Below are positions 1 to 8,859 of a DNA stretch of 64,000 bases, piece by piece. Position 1 is the first letter of the stretch, and every line of letters starts with the position of its first letter. The stretch covers positions 29,317 to 93,316 of the forward strand of contig DBPU01000025.1 in NCBI GenBank assembly GCA_002305615.1, given 5' to 3'. The translations under genes were made by a program, and so were the position numbers. Source of the DNA: Verrucomicrobia bacterium UBA1412. GTDB taxonomy: Bacteria > Verrucomicrobiota > Verrucomicrobiia > Limisphaerales > UBA1412. The notes beneath the pieces are model-generated. The model did no database searches, was not told the origin of the DNA, and was given only the letters and a program-made list of their open reading frames with translations.

Positions 1-271
1 GGTAATTGACCTGAAAATCTTTGAACTCCTTTTCCGCGCGCTCAAATAGATTGTCATTGTAGGAGATAACAGCAGCGTTAAATACGGAAAGCTCATCCGG
101 AAGCTTGGGGGCTTCCACTACAGGTGCCGGAGGCGGCTCTTGCTTCACTGGATTAGCCGCTGGCTCGGGGGGTGCTTGCGGCTTGGGTGAACTCTCCTGC
201 GGCTCCTGCGCTGCAATGACGAGCACACATGCCAATAGTAACAGGAAACTGCTGACGACTCGCCTTATCAT
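1..271 (-). CDS. secreted proline-rich protein, 3' part cut off by the window edge
   Basis: Reading leftwards from an ATG at 271, an open frame of 90 codons runs off the window. It begins with a basic stretch and a hydrophobic core of about 16 residues ending in VIAAQ, a good Sec signal peptide. A linker rich in Pro, Glu and Ala follows (about residues 22-60), then a segment with FNAAVISYNDNLFERAEKEF, which has the look of a tetratricopeptide helix pair but is too short to assign. The start lies 13 bases after the riboflavin synthase stop, so the two are probably co-transcribed. The function cannot be told from this fragment. Confidence 0.6.
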   Translation of the reverse strand, partial: MIRRVVSSFLLLLACVLVIAAQEPQESSPKPQAPPEPAANPVKQEPPPAPVVEAPKLPDELSVFNAAVISYNDNLFERAEKEFKDFQVNY

Positions 272-284
272 ATTTCAAACAAAA

Positions 285-890
285 CTATTTTCTTAATGAG
301 ACAAATTTCTCGACGTATTTGCCCAGAATGTCGGCTTCCAGGTTCACATAAGAACCCACGGTGCGTTCTTTGAGGGCCGTTACTTCCATGGTGTGTGGAA
401 TAATCCAGATACGGAAAAAGCCTTCTTCGACGGCTGCAACGGTCAAGCTGATCCCGTCTACGGAAACACTGCCTTTAAAAACAACGTACTTCATGAGTTC
501 TGCGGGAGCTTCTATATCCAGAAGCCAATCCTGGCCGGTTCTTTCCCACTTGATGATTTTGCCCAGGTTATCAATGTGGCCGGTAACAAAATGCCCTCCC
601 ATTTCAGCATTTGCACGTAGTGGGCGCTCCAGATTAACCAGCGAACCCTCTTTGGCATATTGCAGATTGGTGCGAACCCAAGTCTCACGCAACAGATCGA
701 ACCAAAGCCATTTCTGAGCGCCTTGCTCGGTTTTCCGAACAAGCGTCAGGCAGCAGCCATTAATAGCTAAACTGGCGCCTACCTGGATGTCTTGAGCGCA
801 AAGCTCGGCAGTAATCGCAAGCTCAATAGATTTATCTCCCTGTTTGATTTGCTTTACGATGCCAGTTTCTTCTACGATTCCCGTAAACAT
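285..890 (-). CDS. ribE: riboflavin synthase alpha chain
   Basis: This enzyme converts two 6,7-dimethyl-8-ribityllumazine molecules into riboflavin and a pyrimidine, the last step of vitamin B2 synthesis in the cytoplasm. The 201 residues are the usual family length. Two lumazine-binding barrels are visible: the first starts with the signature MFTGIVEETG, the second at about residue 97 with MGGHFVTGHID, and SVSVDGISLTV at 141-151 is the second-half motif. Other rib genes are not adjacent, so this copy lies outside a rib operon. No clear Shine-Dalgarno sequence precedes the ATG; the leader instead holds inverted repeats (see 900-1020). The downstream partial gene probably shares its transcript. 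Confidence 0.95.
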   Translation of the reverse strand: MFTGIVEETGIVKQIKQGDKSIELAITAELCAQDIQVGASLAINGCCLTLVRKTEQGAQKWLWFDLLRETWVRTNLQYAKEGSLVNLERPLRANAEMGGHFVTGHIDNLGKIIKWERTGQDWLLDIEAPAELMKYVVFKGSVSVDGISLTVAAVEEGFFRIWIIPHTMEVTALKERTVGSYVNLEADILGKYVEKFVSLRK

Positions 891-899
891 GGTATGTAT

Positions 900-1020
900 T
901 TTATTCTCAAAAAGCCTTCCCGTAAACCCGTAAATCGAGAATAAAGTGCCTTCAGAGAGGGGTGTTCCCCGGTTTTGCCGGTTCAGGATAAAAATCTGAA
1001 GACCTTTCCTATACTTCAGA
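900..1020. promoter_or_regulatory. structured leader with competing hairpins between ribE and the LVIVD gene
   Basis: The sequence shows a perfect 9-base inverted repeat (900-908 with 937-945) that encloses two tandem copies of CCCGTAAA (919-934). Beyond it, TCTGAAG at 995-1001 is fully complementary to both CTTCAGA at 950-956 and CTTCAGA at 1014-1020, so only one of the two stems can form at a time. The larger option encloses small GC-rich hairpins (GGGG/CCCC at 59-70 of that line, that is 959-970, and CCGG/CCGG at 969-981). I do not find the conserved FMN riboswitch core. It could act on ribE (minus) or on the gene at 1159 (plus). Confidence 0.4.
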
Positions 1021-1158
1021 CGAGACGTTTGCTAAAGTAAATGTGTTGGTTGCAATATGAAAAATACTTCCATTCTGCTGACGACAATGAGGCTTTTTAC
1101 ACGGAAAGACGGATTTCCTGGTGCGTGTTGTTTGCCGGCAATTGAGGGGGGTAATTTA

Positions 1159-3099
1159 ATGTCTAATATGTTTATTCCGAATTTAATAAGGTCCTTTCTG
1201 GTTCTCGCTTTTGTCTTTTTATCTACGTCGCTCCTCTCAGCCCAGTCTTTGACCACTAATGAGATTTCTTTTCGCAGCCAGTACCCATCAGGTGCTCGCG
1301 GCGATATGCGTGCTATCAGTGTGGCTCAAACTTTAGTGGGTAATTACGGTTTTCTTTCAGCGGAGCGCTCCGGGGTGCTGGTAGTTGATATCAGTGATCC
1401 ATGGTCGCCCAAAATGTGTACAACAATTAATACCCCCGGCAGAGCCTATAACTGCAGTGTGAGCGCACCCTATCTTTTTATTGCCGATGGAGCGCATGGA
1501 TTGCAAATCAGCTGTATCACCAATATTGCCTTTCCGGTCATGGTAGGTGAGTATCCTGCACGGGTTTTTACATCGGATGTAACGGTTAAAGAGGGAATTG
1601 CCTACCTGACGGACACCTCCTTCGGCCTTGTGGTAGTGGATGTAAAAGATGTGAGTGAGCCGCGCAAACTTGCGGAGTTACAGCTACCGGGAGAGTCGAT
1701 GGGGATAACCATTTCCGGAAACATAGCAGCGGTGTCGACGGGCGATGACGGTGTTCATTTGATAGACATTAAAGACCCGGAGCGGCCAATTTTAATGTCG
1801 TCGTTGGATACACCCGGTTTTGCTCTTTCTACCTGTTTCATTCAGGATGTGCTTGTTGTGGCAGATTTTAAAAAAGGTGTTCAAATAGTGGATATTTCCA
1901 AACCGGATGCGCCTCAGATTATGGCCAATTACGATTGCTCGGCAGATGTCACAGGCGTATGTGCTCATCCCCGGCGTGGTCAAATCTATGTGGCGACAGG
2001 CGTTTCAGGAGTTTTTATATTGGATATTACTGACATAAAGTCTCCAAAGTTAAGCCAGCAGGTCGAGCTTTCGGGCAGCACCAGAGGTGTGGCTTTGAGT
2101 CTGGATGGAGATTATCTTTATGCAGCCTGTTTTGATGAGGGTATGCAAGTGGTGGATGTGCGGCCGAACCGAAATTTTGAGGTTATCGGACACCTGGGAA
2201 TTCCCGGTTCCAGTGAATCGGTTACGATGCAGGGAGACAAACTCTTTATCGCGGACGGTCCGGGCGGCGTCAAGATACTGGATCCAAGAAACCCGTATCG
2301 ACCTGAGCTTATTTCCGAAATAAAAACCAAGGGTATGCCGCTGCAAGTTCTCCCCTTGGGAAGTAAGCTTTACGTCGCCGATTACAGGGGACTCACTGTA
2401 CTGGATGCTGCCGATCCGGAAGAACCTGAACTAGTCGGAGAGATCGAAACCCCGGGTGAAGCGCGGAGTGTTTGCGTTTACAAAAAATTCGCTTTCATAG
2501 CAGATGGGAGCAACGGTATTCAGGCTATCCACATTGAATATCTGGATTCTCCCGTTCTTTCTACGGCCTTTAATACCGGGGCAACGGATACTCGAAAACT
2601 GTTTTTAAAGGATAAATATCTCTTTGTGGCGACCGATAGGGAGCTTCTGATTCTAAACGCAAGCAATCCGCGACGCTTGGAGAAAGTGAATAAGACCGAA
2701 ATTTTGGGCAACTTCATGGATGTTTTTGTTCTGGGTGATCATGCCTATTTAGCTGATTATGAAAAAGGACTGGTGATTGTTGATATTTCAAAACTGCAGA
2801 AACCCAAAGTAAGCTCAGTATGTAAAACCCCCGGATACCCGCGTGGGGTTTGGGTTTCGGGAAACTATGCTTATATCGCTGATTTCGAGAAAGGCCTCCA
2901 GGTCGTAAATATAACAAACTCTGCTACACCTTTTTTGGACGGCAGCTACGAAACATCAGGAGATGCCCGGGGAACCTTTTTCCTGGGGAGGTACGCCTTT
3001 ATTGCGGATGGCCGTTCGGGTGTGAGAATCTATGAGTCCAAAATTCGTGAAGTCACCACCCCGGAAACGAATACATCCGATAGTGAGAAGAAGAAATAA
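1159..3099 (+). CDS. exported LVIVD-repeat beta-propeller protein
   Basis: The 646-residue product has a signal peptide (hydrophobic core then LLSAQ at about residues 10-30) and then about twelve repeats of roughly 42 residues. Each repeat carries a strand motif such as VVDISDPWSPK, LIDIKDPERP, IVDISKPDAP, ILDITDIKSP or VVNITNSATP, followed by a stretch like YAYIADFEKGLQ. This is the LVIVD repeat family, which folds as a beta-propeller on the outside of the cytoplasmic membrane; the partners are unknown. The tail is short, hydrophilic and Lys-rich. I chose the ATG at 1159 because a GAGGGGGG ribosome site lies about 8 bases upstream; the frame is open further upstream to 1057 without such a site. 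A lipoprotein gene follows 40 bases downstream. Confidence 0.85.
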   Translation: MSNMFIPNLIRSFLVLAFVFLSTSLLSAQSLTTNEISFRSQYPSGARGDMRAISVAQTLVGNYGFLSAERSGVLVVDISDPWSPKMCTTINTPGRAYNCSVSAPYLFIADGAHGLQISCITNIAFPVMVGEYPARVFTSDVTVKEGIAYLTDTSFGLVVVDVKDVSEPRKLAELQLPGESMGITISGNIAAVSTGDDGVHLIDIKDPERPILMSSLDTPGFALSTCFIQDVLVVADFKKGVQIVDISKPDAPQIMANYDCSADVTGVCAHPRRGQIYVATGVSGVFILDITDIKSPKLSQQVELSGSTRGVALSLDGDYLYAACFDEGMQVVDVRPNRNFEVIGHLGIPGSSESVTMQGDKLFIADGPGGVKILDPRNPYRPELISEIKTKGMPLQVLPLGSKLYVADYRGLTVLDAADPEEPELVGEIETPGEARSVCVYKKFAFIADGSNGIQAIHIEYLDSPVLSTAFNTGATDTRKLFLKDKYLFVATDRELLILNASNPRRLEKVNKTEILGNFMDVFVLGDHAYLADYEKGLVIVDISKLQKPKVSSVCKTPGYPRGVWVSGNYAYIADFEKGLQVVNITNSATPFLDGSYETSGDARGTFFLGRYAFIADGRSGVRIYESKIREVTTPETNTSDSEKKK

Positions 3100-3139
3100 G
3101 GCTTTCTGAGGATTTTTCCAAAATATAAAACTATGTAGT

Positions 3140-3688
3140 ATGGTCAGATTTTCGTTTTTTCTCCTGCTCGGTCTGCTGAGCCTGGCAATAAGTGGCTGCA
3201 ACATGCACAAAGACTACTCAATGAGGAGTGGCAGCTATCAAGCTAGAAACCTTAAGTCTCTCTATTACCTGGATATCACCATACTAAAAGAGGGGAGTGT
3301 GACACCTAAGTTTTACCTGGGTGATGTAAAGTTACTGAAAGGGGATTATCGAGGTGCACTGCAGATGGATAATCCAACGTTTTCTGAGGATTTACTGGTG
3401 GAATTACTGGATGAAAATAGAGAGTTGCTGAGCGAGCACGAAATGAATTTTTGGCAACGTCCGGCCGATGGTGATCCTAAGGTGGAAAAGTTAGTGCTCA
3501 CAGAAGGTGTGAAACGAAGGAATCTCACCGTGGAGAATGTCATCGTCCCCTACGACAGTCGGATAACCTGGATTAAGCTTAAAAAACAGTACATCCGATT
3601 CAATCAGGAGAAGATCATTCAGGAGTTGCCCGATTACTACCGGCAAGGGCAGGAGCAAGACTATAATCCGCTAAAAAACAGGGAATAG
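3140..3688 (+). CDS. lipoprotein of unknown function
   Basis: The 182-residue protein opens with a hydrophobic signal ending in LAISGC at residues 15-20, a clear lipobox with Cys20 as the lipidated residue. The mature part is hydrophilic with mixed strands (for example KFYLGDVKLLKGDY and a C-terminal segment rich in Gln, Asp and Tyr). I do not recognise a family. It follows the LVIVD propeller gene by 40 bases on the same strand, so a shared transcript and a role at the envelope are likely. It ends 24 bases before the convergent exporter operon, with no strong terminator hairpin between them. Confidence 0.7.
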   Translation: MVRFSFFLLLGLLSLAISGCNMHKDYSMRSGSYQARNLKSLYYLDITILKEGSVTPKFYLGDVKLLKGDYRGALQMDNPTFSEDLLVELLDENRELLSEHEMNFWQRPADGDPKVEKLVLTEGVKRRNLTVENVIVPYDSRITWIKLKKQYIRFNQEKIIQELPDYYRQGQEQDYNPLKNRE

Positions 3689-3712
3689 CCGTATTCCGCA
3701 AGGTGGAAGAAC

Positions 3713-5092
3713 TTATTCAAAACGCAAGGCCTGAATGGGGTCCAGCTTGGCTGCTCTCAGGGCAGGGTAGAGGCCAGCGATAAGTCCGATAATGGTCGCA
3801 AAGATCATTGAGAAAATGAGGGCATCAGGCTTGATTATCGGAGCATTACTGGTGGAAACGTTCTGAATGATATAGACCAATCCGTAAGAGAAGGCGACTC
3901 CCATAAGCCCACCCAACGTGGAGAGGACAACGCTTTCGATAATGATCTGAATGAAAACGGCCGCATCGGTGGCACCCATTGCTTTACGTAGACCGATTTC
4001 GCGGATGCGCTCGCTAATGGAAGCCAACATAATATTCATGACGCCAATACCGCCTACAATCAGGGCAATAATTGCAATAAGCGTGCCGGACATTCTCGTG
4101 TTTTTAATAGATTGTTCAATCGTTTCAGACTGGGTTTCCTGGGTACTGAAGGTGAAGTCTTCGATCCTATTATGAGTAATCATCAAAATGTTTCGGGCTT
4201 GCTGTAGGGCTGCTTCAAACTCCTCATAATTTTTTACCTGAATATCAATATCGTCAATTTTCAGGGAGTTTTCCGCCATGCGAAAGCGGATAAGCGCCGT
4301 TTTTAGAGGAATATAAATAGTTGAGTTTTTACGATCAAATGCCCATCCGCCGCCTTTGCCGCGGGGCCTCCCCCAGGTGCGGCTCTGAGAACCCTGGGAT
4401 ACCGCATTAGTGAAAGCTCTTGTTACTTTCGGTTGCTTGGCTAAAGCCGCCTTTTGGGCCAGACGTTCAGTGCGGGCCATCTCACTTTCGTAGTGTTGAA
4501 ACATTCCCACAATGGTGAAGAGCTGTTCCCCCAGGCGAATGGTTTCTCCCAAAGGTATGATCTCTTCACCGATCACATTTGGATCACCAAAAAGTTCATC
4601 TCGAATTTGTGAGCCGATTACACAGACAGGGGCAGCTGTTTCGCTGTCCATTTGGGTAAACCAGCGGCCGTAAGCAATTTCATGCTGATTGATGAAAAGA
4701 GCGTCCTCGGTAACCCCACACACTTCTGAGGGACGACTGCGATTGTCACCTCTACTGACGTAGCGCACACTAGCGCGGATTTCGGGGCTGATCCGCTTGA
4801 GAAGAGTCGCATTATTTTTGAGCGCGTAGACATCCTGCATTGTTTTGCCGGGAGCCATCTGAGCAAGGTGCTCCTGCCAGACGGGGACAGATTGATCGTT
4901 GATAATAACTTTGTCCAAGCCGCCGGTGGCAATGAGACCCTCTTTCATTCCATTTTCCATTCCGTTCACTATTGCAGCCATGGCAACCAAGCTGGCTACC
5001 CCCAAAGTGATGCCCAGCATCGTCAAGAGTGAGCGAAACTTGTGAGACCAAATTTGTTTGAAGCCGACTTGTATAGAATTCCAGAGGATCAT
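3713..5092 (-). CDS. MacB-type ABC transporter permease (second copy)
   Basis: The 459-residue protein has the FtsX/MacB permease layout: one N-terminal membrane segment (about 22-45, with MLGITLGVASLV), a large periplasmic domain (about 50-330), and three C-terminal membrane segments, ending in the family hallmark YPALRAAKLDPIQALRFE. It is a paralogue of the permease encoded just upstream (5232-6596). The periplasmic part has a Gly/Arg-rich loop near residues 235-250 before NSTIYIPL. A 139-base gap separates it from the upstream permease, with a small hairpin (TCAAAC/GTTTGA, 5160-5175). It most likely pairs with the ATPase at 6605-7312, either as a heterodimer with the other permease or as an alternative subunit. 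Confidence 0.88.
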   Translation of the reverse strand: MILWNSIQVGFKQIWSHKFRSLLTMLGITLGVASLVAMAAIVNGMENGMKEGLIATGGLDKVIINDQSVPVWQEHLAQMAPGKTMQDVYALKNNATLLKRISPEIRASVRYVSRGDNRSRPSEVCGVTEDALFINQHEIAYGRWFTQMDSETAAPVCVIGSQIRDELFGDPNVIGEEIIPLGETIRLGEQLFTIVGMFQHYESEMARTERLAQKAALAKQPKVTRAFTNAVSQGSQSRTWGRPRGKGGGWAFDRKNSTIYIPLKTALIRFRMAENSLKIDDIDIQVKNYEEFEAALQQARNILMITHNRIEDFTFSTQETQSETIEQSIKNTRMSGTLIAIIALIVGGIGVMNIMLASISERIREIGLRKAMGATDAAVFIQIIIESVVLSTLGGLMGVAFSYGLVYIIQNVSTSNAPIIKPDALIFSMIFATIIGLIAGLYPALRAAKLDPIQALRFE

Positions 5093-5231
5093 AACCAGCT
5101 ATTGATCGGGAGAACATTGGTCCGGGAAAGAGTATAGGCTCTAGCAGACTCAATCATTCTCAAACGACTGTTTGAATGTTGGGGAAAATGGGCTTTCTGA
5201 GTGTATGGTTTCATCTTCTCTTTTTCACAGT

Positions 5232-6596
5232 TTAATCATAGCGAAGAGCCTCTATCGGGTCGAGCTTAGCGGCTTTGATGGCCGGCTGAATGCCAGCCAT
5301 AAGGCCTACCAATACGCTGAAACAGAAAGAGACAACCACTGCCCAGAGAGTGATTACGGGTTCGTTATCGGTCGGGATTAGTATTTTAAGGAGTTCCACT
5401 AATCCATATGAAACAAAAACGCCAAGAATACCGCCAATGATGGACACAACAATACTTTCGATCAGGATTTGAATAAAGATGGCAAAGGTGGTAGCACCGA
5501 CGGCTTTTCTGACCCCTATTTCTCGTATCCGCTCCGTGATGCTTGCAAACATGATGTTCATAATTCCAATACCACCTACGATAAGGGAAATTGCTGCGAT
5601 GATGCCTCCGGACCACCGATAATTGTTAACTTGAGAGCGAATATTTTCGTCCCAATTTTCCTGGGTGCGGAAAGTAAAATCTTCCATGGCGAAATGAGTG
5701 CTCATCATTACGTTGCGGGCCTGTTGGAGGGCTGCTTCAAGCTCTTCGACACTGCTGATTCGAATGTTTAAAGTGCTTAGGGTCGGGTCGGGAATATTGT
5801 TGGTTCCCGCTGAGGCTCGGAATTTAAGCCACATTGTGTTGAGAGGCATATAAATAGTTGAATTCTTCAGCATGAAGGCAAAGCCACCGGGACCACCGCG
5901 GCCCCAACCGGTGCGCCTCTCCGGCCCCAATCGTTCGGGAGATGGATTGGCAAGCTGGTACTCACGTTCCTTCTTCTGCTTCTCGCTTTCGTAGCGCGTA
6001 AACATGCCGATAATAGTAAAGAGCTGCCCATTGATATTGATTTCTTCCCCGATAGGAATGATGTCTTTGCCAGTCTCTTCGAAAGTGCCGAAAAGCTGAT
6101 CCCTGACTTCTGTGCCGATCACGCATACATTCCGGGCCAGGTCGTCATCAATTTCATTAAACATGCGGCCATATTCAATTTTATGCACGTTCATATCAAG
6201 TGCATTTGGCCAGGTGCCGGAGATATTCCAGGGACGAAATATTTTTTTTCCACGGGAGACGACTCCACCACGGTCCAGGTTCATTTCCGGAGTGATCAGC
6301 TTGGTAAGGGTGGCGTTTTTTTTCAAAGCTTCCACATCGCTCATGGTAATACCGACAACCTGATCAGACAGGTGGCTTTGGTTTGGTGGTAGCTCTTGCT
6401 GTACGACGGAGACTTTTTCAATGCCGCCGATGGCTTGCATCGCTTCCCGCATTCCATTTTCCATCCCCTTGACCAGCGCTGACATGCCTACTAAGCTGGC
6501 AACACCCAGGATGATTCCCATCATAGTCAGGCCCGACCTGAACTTATGAGCCCAGATTTCTTTCAAACCGACCAGAATAGTTGCCCAGATATTCAC
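5232..6596 (-). CDS. MacB-type ABC transporter permease (first copy)
   Basis: The 454-residue protein has an N-terminal membrane helix (about 20-45, MMGIILGVASLVGMSALV), a periplasmic MacB core domain, and three C-terminal helices with the ending IQPAIKAAKLDPIEALRYD. This family does mechanotransmission rather than transport through a channel: ATP hydrolysis drives periplasmic movement that pushes substrates through a MacA/TolC-type conduit. The ATPase gene ends only 8 bases upstream, so the two are translated from one message. Like its paralogue it has a Gly/Arg-rich loop (around WGRGGPGGFAF) before NSTIYMPL. The substrate is unknown; antibiotics, peptides and lipids are all known for the family. 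Confidence 0.9.
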   Translation of the reverse strand: MNIWATILVGLKEIWAHKFRSGLTMMGIILGVASLVGMSALVKGMENGMREAMQAIGGIEKVSVVQQELPPNQSHLSDQVVGITMSDVEALKKNATLTKLITPEMNLDRGGVVSRGKKIFRPWNISGTWPNALDMNVHKIEYGRMFNEIDDDLARNVCVIGTEVRDQLFGTFEETGKDIIPIGEEININGQLFTIIGMFTRYESEKQKKEREYQLANPSPERLGPERRTGWGRGGPGGFAFMLKNSTIYMPLNTMWLKFRASAGTNNIPDPTLSTLNIRISSVEELEAALQQARNVMMSTHFAMEDFTFRTQENWDENIRSQVNNYRWSGGIIAAISLIVGGIGIMNIMFASITERIREIGVRKAVGATTFAIFIQILIESIVVSIIGGILGVFVSYGLVELLKILIPTDNEPVITLWAVVVSFCFSVLVGLMAGIQPAIKAAKLDPIEALRYD

Positions 6597-6604
6597 AGTA
6601 TGAT

Positions 6605-7312
6605 TTATTTATTCAAACTTGTACCCGCAAGACGATCATCTTCACTAAAGGAAATTTTTCCATCCCGAATTTCAATGCGCCTGGGTGTGACAGCAGCAAT
6701 TTCAGGATTATGCGTAACCAAAACGATCGTACTACCCTGATGGCTTAACTCCCTGAAAAGGTTTAAAATATTATCTCCGGTAATGGTATCCAGGTTGCCG
6801 GTGGGTTCATCCGCGAAAATAATCCGTGGTTGATTGATGAGAGCACGAGCGATGGCTACCCGTTGTTGTTGACCTCCGGATAACTGCATGGGGCGGTGTT
6901 TCGCCCGATTTTCCAAGTCAACTTTTTTGAGAGCTTCCATTGTGCGTTCTTTCCGCTCTTTGGCTGATACACCCGCATAGATCATCGGCACTTCTACATT
7001 TTGTGCCACATTGAGTTTGGGAAGCAGATTGAAGGATTGAAACACGAAACCGATTTTCCGATTCCGGATAGCGGCCAGTTCCACAGAACTGGCGTTTTGA
7101 ATTTCTATTCCATCAAGCGTTATTTTTCCCCTGGTAGGAGTATCCAAACAGCCCAACAGGTGCATCAAAGTAGACTTTCCACTTCCTGAAGGCCCGATAA
7201 TAGAAATGAATTCACCAGATTCAATCTTCAAGCTCACATCGTCCAGAGCTCGGATTTCTTCGTCGCCAACCTGATAAATTTTAAAAACATTTTCCAGCTC
7301 AACTAATGCCAT
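6605..7312 (-). CDS. MacB-type ABC transporter ATP-binding protein
   Basis: The 235-residue cytoplasmic ATPase shows Walker A GPSGSGKST at 40-48, the Q loop, the ABC signature LSGGQQQRVAIARAL, Walker B IIFADEPTGNLD and the H loop in LVTHNPE. This is the LolD/MacB/FtsE class, which powers FtsX-type permeases. The ATG at 7312 is chosen because MALVELENV is the normal family N-terminus; a TTG at 7330 in the same frame would add six residues. The gene starts 29 bases after the adaptor stop and ends 8 bases before the first permease. In E. coli MacB this domain is fused to the permease; here it is separate. Confidence 0.93.
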   Translation of the reverse strand: MALVELENVFKIYQVGDEEIRALDDVSLKIESGEFISIIGPSGSGKSTLMHLLGCLDTPTRGKITLDGIEIQNASSVELAAIRNRKIGFVFQSFNLLPKLNVAQNVEVPMIYAGVSAKERKERTMEALKKVDLENRAKHRPMQLSGGQQQRVAIARALINQPRIIFADEPTGNLDTITGDNILNLFRELSHQGSTIVLVTHNPEIAAVTPRRIEIRDGKISFSEDDRLAGTSLNK

Positions 7313-7341
7313 AGCGTTTGTCTTTCGCAAGAAATCAAGGG

Positions 7342-8517
7342 TTAACGAGGACCAGGTCCCCGGCCACCACCGCCGCCAGTACCACTACCACCACCGGGCA
7401 TTCCGCGCATTTGGTTAGTTCTGGCTGCATTTGCTGTCTTGGAAATTTCTTCCATGGAAGGAGGCTCAAGAGCAACGGTGTCTCCTTCTTGCAAACCCTC
7501 GGTAATTTCTACAAAAGAAAAGTCAGCTACTCCAATTTTAACCGGGCAATGAGCCCAGGATTCACCTTTTTTCACATAGACGAAACGCTCGCCACCTTCA
7601 GTAAAAACAGCAGACAGGGGGACAGAGAGAACGTTATCTGCCAAGGCGATAGGAATGGAAATATTGGCGGTCATTCCGGGGCGAACTCTCTCATCGGGAT
7701 TCTCCAGAAGAATGCGGCAGGAAAAACCTTTGATATTATTCTTGAGAGTGGCCTGTGGGGCAATTCTCTCAATGACACCGGTGAGTTTGAGTCCGGTTAC
7801 TGCTTCCACTTGAATGTCTACCTGTTGGCCGATCTTCAAACGAGTGACGTCGGCCTGATTGATATGGGAATCAATAACCATTTGGTTTAAATCTGCCACA
7901 GTCAGACATTCAGTTCCGCCGCTTGCGCCATCTGAGCCGGAGACAGCCTGCCCCACAGAAACAGGACGAGTCAGAACCGTGCAGTCAAAAGGTGCCAAAA
8001 TTTGAGTTTTGCTGAGTCGTTCATCAATCTGAGCCAGTGCTTTTTCAGCCCGGACAAGGTTATTGGTTGAAATCTGGTAGGTTGAAAGCGAATTCTCGTA
8101 TTCTTCCTTTGAGAGCAATCCGTTTTCAAAAAGCTGATTCGCACGGGTATAGTTGCGTTCATCTCTTTCTACTTGCAACCGCGACCCGTCAATATCGGTA
8201 CATTGGGTATCCCTCTCTTTTAACAGGGTCTCATCATCCAGTGTGACCAGAACATCTCCTTTTTTAACATTATCTCCGATATCTACCAGGAGGGCTTTTA
8301 TGCGGCCGCTGGTCTCGGGAATGACAGAAACCTGTTCGGCAGGACTGATATCTCCGGCAGCCGTAATGCTCAGCTTAATAGAGCGCCTTTGTACCTGATG
8401 GGTTCCCCTGTCCTGGCGTTGAGTTACAGGTTCAGCATTGCCTCGCTGCTGGCTGAAATAATACCAGCTGCCACCGCCTAAAGCCGCGATCACTAAGATA
8501 ATAATCCACTTCTTCAT
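7342..8517 (-). CDS. MacA/HlyD-type periplasmic adaptor of the export system
   Basis: The 391-residue protein has an N-terminal membrane anchor (about 4-20), a biotinyl-lipoyl-like first half (VIPETSGRIKALLVDIGDNV), a helical hairpin (about 105-175), the matching second half (ILAPFDCTVLTRPVSVGQAV), a beta-barrel domain (about 215-290) and a membrane-proximal domain. It would link the permease to an outer membrane channel; no TolC-like gene is in the window. The last 25 residues are strikingly Gly/Arg-rich (PGGGSGTGGGGGRGPGPR). It is the first gene of the adaptor-ATPase-permease-permease group on the reverse strand. Confidence 0.9.
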   Translation of the reverse strand: MKKWIIILVIAALGGGSWYYFSQQRGNAEPVTQRQDRGTHQVQRRSIKLSITAAGDISPAEQVSVIPETSGRIKALLVDIGDNVKKGDVLVTLDDETLLKERDTQCTDIDGSRLQVERDERNYTRANQLFENGLLSKEEYENSLSTYQISTNNLVRAEKALAQIDERLSKTQILAPFDCTVLTRPVSVGQAVSGSDGASGGTECLTVADLNQMVIDSHINQADVTRLKIGQQVDIQVEAVTGLKLTGVIERIAPQATLKNNIKGFSCRILLENPDERVRPGMTANISIPIALADNVLSVPLSAVFTEGGERFVYVKKGESWAHCPVKIGVADFSFVEITEGLQEGDTVALEPPSMEEISKTANAARTNQMRGMPGGGSGTGGGGGRGPGPR

Positions 8518-8859
8518 ACAATTATAAAACGAGAAACAACCTACAGCACTTCTATTCTTTGAGGTATTAAATCACCCAAAACAGCCAGAGGCTTAACGTC
8601 TGAGCTATAAGAAAACGTCCACACTCTCAGACATCGGCGCAACATGATAGTCGTCCTCACCAGAAAAGAACACATAAAACGGGTGAAAGTTGCAAAAAAG
8701 AAAGATCAGCCGGTAGATTTATTTTGGCAGAAAATGTGTTCAAAGGTACCCATGAGTTTTTCCTTAACTTTTTCTCCGTTTGAGATATCATTGCTCCCTT
8801 CGGAAGAGATTCCGGAATCGAGCAGATTCGATCGAAACAATAGAAAAGAAGATTTAATT
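8518..8859. other. intergenic region between the exporter operon and ferredoxin
   Basis: This 342-base stretch must contain the divergent promoters of the exporter operon and the ferredoxin. A possible forward sigma70-type site is TTGCAA at 8690-8695 and TAGATT at 8714-8719, 18 bases apart, which is only a fair match. The frame of the ferredoxin stays open upstream to 8644 (72 codons), but the residues there do not resemble ferredoxin and no good ribosome site precedes an earlier ATG, so I treat it as leader. Confidence 0.3.

Noticed and set aside
891..1058. FMN riboswitch upstream of ribE.
   Set aside because: The conserved RFN box (AGGGUG-type core) is not found on either strand, although other structure is present.
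8644..8859. A 72-codon N-terminal extension of the ferredoxin.
   Set aside because: Residues do not match ferredoxin, and the ATG at 8860 has the expected family start and a ribosome site.
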